Positions 56,801 through 64,000 of a stretch of DNA of 64,000 nucleotides are shown one piece after another. The notes beneath the pieces were generated by a model. It ran no database searches, was not told the DNA's origin, and was given only the letters and a program-made list of their open reading frames with translations. The stretch spans positions 1,488,001 to 1,552,000 of the forward strand of contig JAHRBC010000001.1 of the NCBI GenBank assembly GCA_022702545.1, read 5' to 3'. Both the position numbers and the translations under genes were made by a program. Numbering within the stretch: position 1 is the first letter of the stretch; each line of letters starts with the position of its first letter. The stretch is from Phycomyces nitens (lineage: Eukaryota > Mucoromycota > Mucoromycetes > Mucorales > Phycomycetaceae).

Positions 56801-57096
56801 ATATAATAACCAAATCACCATTCACATCAGATGGTTCTCCAAGCCATATCAGTGCTTGTTTTCCAGACTTGCTAGATTATCAAGTTATTAAATATCTATA
56901 TAGCTTTTAAAGCATGCTGTCATCAAGCATTTATTTTCATTATTATTATTCAAAAAAGAAAAGGCTCTTGTAGAACAGTCTATTTTTGAGTTTCTTGTAC
57001 AACACTGGGTTTCTACAATATAAATATTAATTATTTCCCAAGCCCATTCTTGGCTCTCTTCTTTCCTTGTTTTTGTGATATCAAACTTATAAACCA
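53880..57096. other. 3.2-kb gene-free AT-rich region
   Basis: No supported gene on either strand. TA runs lie at 54435-54452 and 54985-55005, and CT-rich runs near 54770-54790. Short frames (for example 55723-55905 plus, 56313-56576 plus) lack any protein signature. Confidence 0.5.
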
Positions 57097-59607
57097 ATGT
57101 CAAAAGAACCACAAAAAGAGTGTGATATTCATATAGCCATTGGTAAATCCTCAGTATTCTCCAACATTATGTATTAACATGCATACTCAATATTATTATT
57201 AGACTTTGGATCAACTTATGCTGGATATGCATACACTGTTACTCATAGCTGCCAATCCAAAGGTTCTGAGTAAGAATATTATAAAACTAGATGGTAAAGA
57301 CAGGCATCAGATATTAACAGTATATAAAAGTCCTTTAGATATCCTTGAACCAGGATCTGGCTGGATGTCGAATACGTTTTTACATGACAGTCAGACCCCT
57401 CATAAAGAGCCTCAGCTAGTCCAATCTGAAACTCCCACTCAAGTCGATCATACTTCCAGCCATCAAGCCAATCATGGAAACAATAATCCACTCAAACTTA
57501 GTACCAGTCCTTTAGAAAGCACTAATGGTAGTTCTCCAGCCAAACGTGGACCTTTCAGATATATGTTTACTCCCAGACGTCCAAGTAATCCTGAACCCGA
57601 TATTATAAAAGGGCTTCAAGAGAGTATTTCAAATGGTTCTACTGAAAAATCCGACTCTCAAGGCAATCCTCAAACAGTTCCTGATGATGTTTTTCCAAAA
57701 AAGCAAATAGACCGCGCCATTACTCTCGTTGACCCCTCGAAAAAGCTATCAGATTATGAAGAGCTTAAATCTCGCGTGAACCGAGCCAAGACTATTCTAG
57801 GCAAAAGGTCCGGTTCTTCCCAGTCTTTAAGGGATGAACTAAATATGAAAGGTAATATATTATTATTTTTTAAAAAAAAGAGGGAATTTTCTGCTCATAA
57901 GCATAATTACTCAATTCAGCATTTTTCCTTAGATATTACTGAGTACCTTGAGAAAATGAACGCGGATATCCGTAAAATGATTGATCCCGATTATAAATGC
58001 CCTTTTAGAAAACCGAAATACTATCTGATAGTTCCTCCCATGTGGTCTGACGAAGCCAAGGATATTATGAGAGAAGCTGCGGTCTCGGCTAAACTTACCA
58101 AGAAGAAAACTGCCAAGAGACTTTATGTTATTGATGAAGCTTTGGCTGGATTTATGTACGCTGAATCGGAAACACCGCTCAAGGATGGTGATCGATCTAT
58201 GAACGCTGAATCGAAAACACCACTCAAGGATGGTGATCGATGTATGGTTTTCCATGTCGGTAATGAACGAGTACATATTTCCAAGTTGGAGAAGTGTACA
58301 AAAGAACCCGAAGCAAGCATTGGGAAAAATCCCAGTAATGTGAAAGAGATTTCGATAACTGATTGCGATTGGAATATCGAAAAACTGGAGTCTAAACTTT
58401 GGAAAATGCTCAAGAAAAACTTATCCGAAAAAACAGGGGCTACTCCCCTCAAAGCTGCAAAGAATCCCAATGAAACCATCGAAGTCTTGCCAGTGAATGA
58501 CTTAGAGGAGCTTCGCAAGGCTGCATCTGAGCAAATTCAAGACACATCTGATGAAGATGGTGCCAAGGGATCGACTTCACCCGAAGAAAGAGCTGAAGAG
58601 CAACGTTCTCTATCTACACTCATAGACGAATTTTCTTTCTGTGGCCAGGTAACCTTTACAGAATATAACTTGAATCATTTAATGAAAAAAAAAATACATC
58701 CACTCTTTAATTTTATAGAACATTGAGACTAATGGACAGACTTTTACGCTCGAGGAATGCCTTACCAATTTTATTACAAAATACCAAAAAGGTCCAAAAT
58801 ATATCACCTACAATGAACTCTGCAAGGATGTATTTAAACCGGTATTAACCCAACTAAGGAAATCCATCAACGACAAGCTCACTCCCAAAGACGAAAAAGT
58901 GAAAGCAATCATTATAACTGGAGAGGTTGCAAAGATACCATACTTTTACGAAGAATTATCCAAGATAATTAAGGAACTTTGTGGTATTAAACCAGTTTCT
59001 TTCAAAGACATGCCTATAATGAAGGGAGCAGTTAAATATGACCCCAGTGAGTATGGATTTGGCCAGAAAGTATATCGCCGTACGTATGGCTTCCTGTTAC
59101 GCCCATTCCCTGATAACAATGCTGTTATGGAGCCCACCGAGACAAACAAGTTCCACGTCTGTGTCTCTAGAAACGATCCAATCCTAGAGAAAGATATCAA
59201 GAAAAAGATGTACTGGAAAAGCGATGTTCTTCCAATCATATGTAAGTCCTATTTAATTTTATATCAACCAACTAATTGGGTTTTCTGTAGGTTTGTGTGC
59301 GTATGATAAGGATGATGATCCACCTACACATCCTAGCTCTAAAGATGTTAACTTGGTGGCCATCTTAAACACTGAACTCCCGATTGATGAGAAGAATGCT
59401 GATGCTCCCAAAATATTGGAGTTGATGCTGACGTTTGGTGTTGAAAATATTACAGCTAAAATTTTCATTGACCAGAAAAATTTCACATACCCTGATGTCA
59501 AGGATACCAGTGAAAAAAAGGAAGCAATATACCCCACCGAAGAAAGTACTTCGAAGAGTAATCCTGGGTTTTTTAAAAAGATCTTTGGCGTGAAATCTAA
59601 AGAATAA
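57097..59607 (+). CDS. Divergent Hsp70-like protein, probable pseudo-ATPase
   Basis: Related to the copy at 25.8-27.7 kb but rebuilt. The ATG is at 57097; exon 1 (to 57142) is followed by DFGSTYAGYAYTV, keeping the phosphate-1 loop. Then comes a large polar insertion of about 170 residues (PAKRGPFRYMFTPRRPSNPE region) not seen in the sister. The frame changes around 57245-57300, either through a 37-nt intron or a frameshift. The actin-fold core returns at LIVPPMWSDEAKDIMREAAV and LYVIDEALAGFMYA. The phosphate-2 loop DAGGGT is replaced by a tandemly duplicated segment, and the adenosine motif is GEVAKIPYF instead of GGFIQSPYL. The C-terminal region is present with a basic tail GFFKKIFGVKSKE. 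ATP hydrolysis is doubtful. Confidence 0.75.
58160..58249 (+). repeat. 45-bp tandem duplication inside the divergent Hsp70-like gene
   Basis: Two adjacent 45-bp units (58160-58204 and 58205-58249) differ at a few positions. They code for AESETPLKDGDRSM and AESKTPLKDGDRCM, in frame, at the place where the sister protein goes from DEAVAAGLYA to its phosphate-2 loop. Confidence 0.9.
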
Positions 59608-59803
59608 TGCCCTTCACACACATACATATATATATTAAAAAAAAATCTATATAAACTCTGTCAATAAATAATATATATATATATATATCATCATCACAAA
59701 TTAAAGATATCATCTTTCAATAATTCTGCTTTTGCAATATAATAAACTTTTTTTGAATTTTTGTCATGTAAAACCATAGACTATATACAATTCTTTTTAC
59801 ATT

Positions 59804-62630
59804 TTAAATTTTGAATGTTTGTGGAAACCTTTCCACCCGGGGAGACTTTAGTGTATAGTACTTTACATCCATTGGCTCCTCTTTTTCTTCCAGAATTACA
59901 GGCACAGAAAAGCGTTCGTGGCTACTATTGAATACATACTTGTCAAAATCTGAGATCTTGAATTGAGGGCCCATGGTATCATTAAGATCAACTGCAAAAT
60001 CCATAACAAAATCCATGTTTTCTGTTTTGGCTCCAGACTCCAGACTAATCCTTGATAGCTCTTGGCTGGCTTCTCTCAGAGCACTAGCCAAGGTTTGTTC
60101 AGGAGTTCCTTCACTTGCAAGCTGGTCGTCAGTAAGAGATAATTCAGGGTAATCGTCAGAACAAGCATCGTTCTTGGATGTAAAACGATGCGCTTGGTCC
60201 ATATTATCTAGGTCGTCTTTATTTTGAAGGCTTTCGTTTTCTGTGTGTTGGTCCGTATTGTTTTCAGTGCCGGTTGACATTGGCCCATCTTGGTATTCAA
60301 ATGGGTCTTTGGATGATTCATGCTGAATTTTATCTGGGCTACGTACATGAAGCTTTGAAGCTTCCTGAAGATGTGTGCACCAAGTATCCTTCTCGTGTGC
60401 AGTAGGTGCTTCAAAATGGCAGACTACAATTCGTTTACTGGCAATCGAACACATGAATTGCAGTGGGTGCTCTTCATACTCTGTAGTTGAATTGTACATG
60501 GCATTGATGGTTGCCGTAGTTGGTTTTCGTAAAGAGCCCAATAGACGACCAGTTTTATCTTGTCGAGGTACCTTTCGTGTCACTGTTCGGTCTACCAAGG
60601 TAAGCTTTCCTGGCTCTTGTACTACACGAAACAAGGCCTCCGGATTAGGTCCATGATACGATTCTGCTTTTGCCATGATGTTTTCATCAATCTCCCGAGT
60701 AGTGGAGCGTATTTTTGTACATATTATAAGATCATCAAATAGAAACACATACAGATGTTTCCTCTTTTCTTTTATGGAGAATGTGCTATTTCGTCTTTTG
60801 AGTACGTTTGGGTGTGGACTTGTGATTGAATGGGTACTGTTTTGACGCTGTAGATACGGGCGGTGGACATAAAGAGACTGTACACTACCACATGGATTAA
60901 ACGATAGGCTACTTCCATACATGTCGTTTGATGAGTCAGTCAAAGGGTTTTGAGAACAGGGTAAAAGATCAAGAGGTCCTTCGTAGATGAGTCTCCGCCC
61001 AGGTATAAGCAAATTTATAGAATTCTGTTTAACAGCCATAAACATTAACCAGGCTTAATTATCTACACTTTAGAGCTGGTTACTTACATCGAGGCCTGAA
61101 ATTCGAGTATTCAGGTCTTCTAGTCTGTGATATCGCTCGGCTTCTGCTTTATCGTTCTCTATCAGCCTGATGGCTTTGTCAATCTTGGTTTCCAAATGTT
61201 GAATTTCCCAAAAGGCAGGATCTTCTGGTTCCAAACACTCTTTAAGTTGCTAGAAAGGCATGCGTGTTATTTACCGTCTTTGATAGTAGCAATTTCTCAA
61301 TTTGACTGTACTTACTCTAAAGAAGAGTGGGTATTTCATAATTCTCTGGATTGGTAATAGCATAAAGGATTGTAGAGGTAAGTTACGGCATTCCGACCAA
61401 GATGCTCGATTCTAGATCCATTACACATTTTAATGCGAGTGTTCTTGATCAGTTTTGGATGGCTTACCCGTATGTAGATACCGAGCTGTTCTGATTTTGC
61501 TTTTAAAGCATTGGTGATTATATGATTTGCTTGTTCAAAATTGACAAAATAAGTGGAATATATTTCCATGGAATCAACCTACCGTAAAGATATTAGACTT
61601 GGTAGATGTCGCTCTCCATTTAACATCATACTCACATAGCCATGGAAAATGTCTCCGATGGTCCGAATCTCTGGATGCTCTTTAGTTTGTCTACAAATCA
61701 GGTCCTATAAGAATTATATATATACATATATATATATATAAAGGGGGAGGTCCATGAATAATATAATATAAATCAAAAGGAGCAACAGACAATCAATTAC
61801 CTTTAAAATGCTTTTGTGCAGTTCGACGATCTTGTTGGTGCTGTTAAAGATCTTTAAGAGTGTTGACGGAAGGCCTTCCCATTTTACTGCATCTTTTATA
61901 AATATCTATTTTTTAAAAAAAGTTTGTATGTATGTATGTGTGTATGTGTGTATTATTAATCGTTGGCTCTACTTTGGCTGCGTATCCAGAACGAACCTTT
62001 TGAACAAGTTCAAGATCTTCGATATATTTGCATTCTGTCAGGATTATTTCGTGTATTAGTTCCTGGTATCTTTGCTGTTTGGTGGACAGGCGAGAGAGTT
62101 GCTGAAATTGTTTAGGGTTTATGCTCTCTTTCCAGGTCTTGTAAGAACAGGGTGTTCCAAACACATTGGGCTTGAATCCTCTGTATGGTAAGCCGTGGAT
62201 ATCCTCAGTAGGGTGTTTTAGGAACTCTTTCCGTGCGGCTACTTCTTCTTCGATGCTTGTTGGAAGAGTGTACACACTGAGGCGACCAGATGAGACGTTA
62301 GAGCACATTTTCTTAATGGAATGTTGGGGAGGTTTACTACAAAACAAGCCCAATTTTCGATGAAGATAAACGCCAGCACGTTTTACAATCTTTTGTGGCT
62401 GTGTCTTCTTTAGAGCTTCAGCATCCGTTTGGTTTGGATCATTGGGAAGAGAGGAAGGAAAAGTCAAATCAGGAAATTTACCCATCATTAACTGGAGGAT
62501 ATGGAGTTATCTAAAGAAGAAAGGAATTATCAGATTTTAGTCCTGGTGCCATTTTATAGGATATGTTGTGGTTGGGATTTCAACAGCCTGGGATAGAACA
62601 GATCAAGAAGCTTACAGTAGATTCAACCAT
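59804..62630 (-). CDS. DH-PH Rho guanine nucleotide exchange factor
   Basis: Activates a Rho-family GTPase by GDP release. About eight exons run from 62630 to 59804, roughly 800 residues. The DH domain begins with the usual helix (QQRYQELIHEIILTECKYIE), continues through VFIKDAVKWEGLPSTLLKIF and VNFEQANHIITNALKAKSEQ, and includes the signature LLPIQRIMKYPLFF near 61340. The PH domain follows (LLIPGRRLIYEGPLDL, KRKHLYVFLFDDLIICTK). The C-terminal 200 residues are acidic and Ser/Thr-rich, likely regulatory. An exon of only 15 bases (62616-62630, MVEST) splices in frame to LMMGKFPDLTF; alternatively the start is 62488. The target GTPase (Rho1, Cdc42 or Rac) cannot be read from sequence. Confidence 0.9.
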
Positions 62631-64000
62631 GGTTATTTTGAGAGCCTTATTTTATGCTTGAGCCGGGTAGTTTGTGCTGATATATTATGATACCAAAGGA
62701 GAGAAAGAGGACGAAATAACAAGATGATTGAGAATACTTCTTTAGTAGAAAGAAAACATTGATTTTCACCCATTCTTGTCATTGTTTGCGGTGCTGCCTG
62801 TTTTGGAAACTTGTCCCTCGCAACTTCATTGCCGAGACGTATTTCTTTTGGTGCCTCAAGTGTCTACAGCCTGGGCCACTGCTCCCAGTCGAAGTGCACC
62901 CTTTTTTTTCCCCCTCTTCAAGCATCAAAACCACTCTTTGTCCCAAACCATCCGGAACTTTTTTGTTGTTGTTGTTGTTCTGGCTGTTTTATTTTGCACA
63001 AACAACTTCTTGCCAAAGAGGTCAAGATTTGTCTTTACACCCTTGACTCTTACTCTAGCCGGGTAAATAATAATTACTGCCAAAAAAGAAAAAGTATATA
63101 AAACTCGAATTATTAGTACATGGTACATTAAGCAACCAACAATAAAAGAGTTCAGATCTCTCTTTCTCTTTGGAGTACAATTGTAATTGTGAACATTACA
63201 AACTCGAGATTTCTCGAATACTAGTAATCTTCATCACAATTAGGCCATGATTATATAACAATTCTTAAATGGCCCCATGGACAAGTATGCGAATCTCAAA
63301 CAATCGTCTTGAGAATCTCTTTTTCATCAAAAACAGAATGACGACAAAGATACCATTACATCAGGACTCTAAAATGTAACCCCACAATGTATATAGTGAA
63401 TGCCAAGATATCGCCAACATTACCAAATAAGCATTTGTCCACAAACCCAACATTTTTGAGCTTATGGATAAACTAGGAGATTTTTGTAATCTATAATTTA
63501 TACTATTGTTTATTATTATTAAAGACTATATTCAGTACATTGAATATAGCCTTGGACCATATAAGATCCTTTGCAAGGCATATTGCAAATGCAATGTACT
63601 TTCTGGCCTTTGAAAATTGTTTGGATACAAGTAGAGGCCTTTATTCCCTCGATAAAAAAAATACATTAAATATTACCATTTATAAACTGGGTAATTTATT
63701 TCTGTAGGATACTAGATAAACGCCCTATTTTCCGCTCTTTGGATAACATGGACAATAGGATATAAGTACAATCAAGGATTTGTCCATGGTTAGTATTTTG
63801 ATTGATATTCTGGTTTTAATAGATGTAATATTTGTCTTGTGGGTCCATGATCCAAAAGTACCAAGATTACAAGACATACCCAGAAACTGGCTACATTTAA
63901 TACTCAAAGCTGTGCAACTCATCAAAACTATTTAGCTCATATATATATATATAACATGCAGGACATTTATCAACTCTGGGCAGAAGCGGGATAAATGAGT
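62631..64000. other. Upstream region of the RhoGEF and gene-free end of the window
   Basis: The RhoGEF promoter lies here. A pyrimidine-rich patch at 62898-62920 and TTG repeats at 62961-62979 are the only compositional features. Overlapping frames at 62759-63101 have no protein signature. Nothing is supported to 64000. Confidence 0.45.

Overview
The window is nuclear DNA of a fungus. Genes are monocistronic on both strands, most with several short GT-AG introns (about 45-100 nt), and separated by AT-rich spacers full of (TA)n runs. Typical fungal genes are present: cytosolic asparaginase, cytidine deaminase, type I phosphatidylserine decarboxylase, fungal-style lipin, PPR protein, a GPI-anchored serine-rich wall protein. 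Together with HSPA12-type Hsp70 copies and PIF/Harbinger and Tc1/mariner elements, this suggests an early-diverging filamentous fungus, most likely Mucoromycota. That placement is inference from style, not a sequence match.

Left part (0.4-17.5 kb) is gene-dense and mostly housekeeping: asparaginase with ankyrin repeats (+), LTA4H/M1 aminopeptidase (-), cytidine deaminase (+), a J-domain protein (-), ribosomal protein uS14/S29 (-), ribophorin I/OST1 (+), eIF2 gamma (+), a dead Hsp70-like copy (+) and phosphatidylserine decarboxylase (+). The J-protein and S29 are split by introns into exons too short to show as long reading frames and were assembled by hand.

Middle (18.3-39.7 kb): a decayed 3.3-kb PIF/Harbinger element with two genes, then an F-box protein (+), EIF1AD (-), a small conserved-looking protein (+), a nearly intact HSPA12-type Hsp70 (-), a small putative mitochondrial protein (+), lipin/phosphatidate phosphatase (-), a single-exon PPR protein (+), an amidase (-) and a small hypothetical (-).

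Right part (39.7-64 kb) is gene-poor and rich in relics: a 1.48-kb Tc1/mariner element with perfect outer ends and TA target duplication but a broken transposase, a GPI-anchored cysteine/serine protein, a relic reading frame with six stops, a second Tc1-like fragment, and a GC-rich coding-like block (about 48.6-51.4 kb) that I cannot assign to any family. It ends with a two-exon orphan gene (-), a third and very divergent Hsp70-like gene (+) and a DH-PH RhoGEF (-).

There is no operon logic. Lipin (diacylglycerol production), phosphatidylserine decarboxylase (phosphatidylethanolamine) and OST1 share ER/mitochondrial membrane biology, but their co-location is probably incidental. The main biological themes are the three-state Hsp70-like family (working, divergent, dead), two DNA transposons in decay, and the unexplained GC-rich block.
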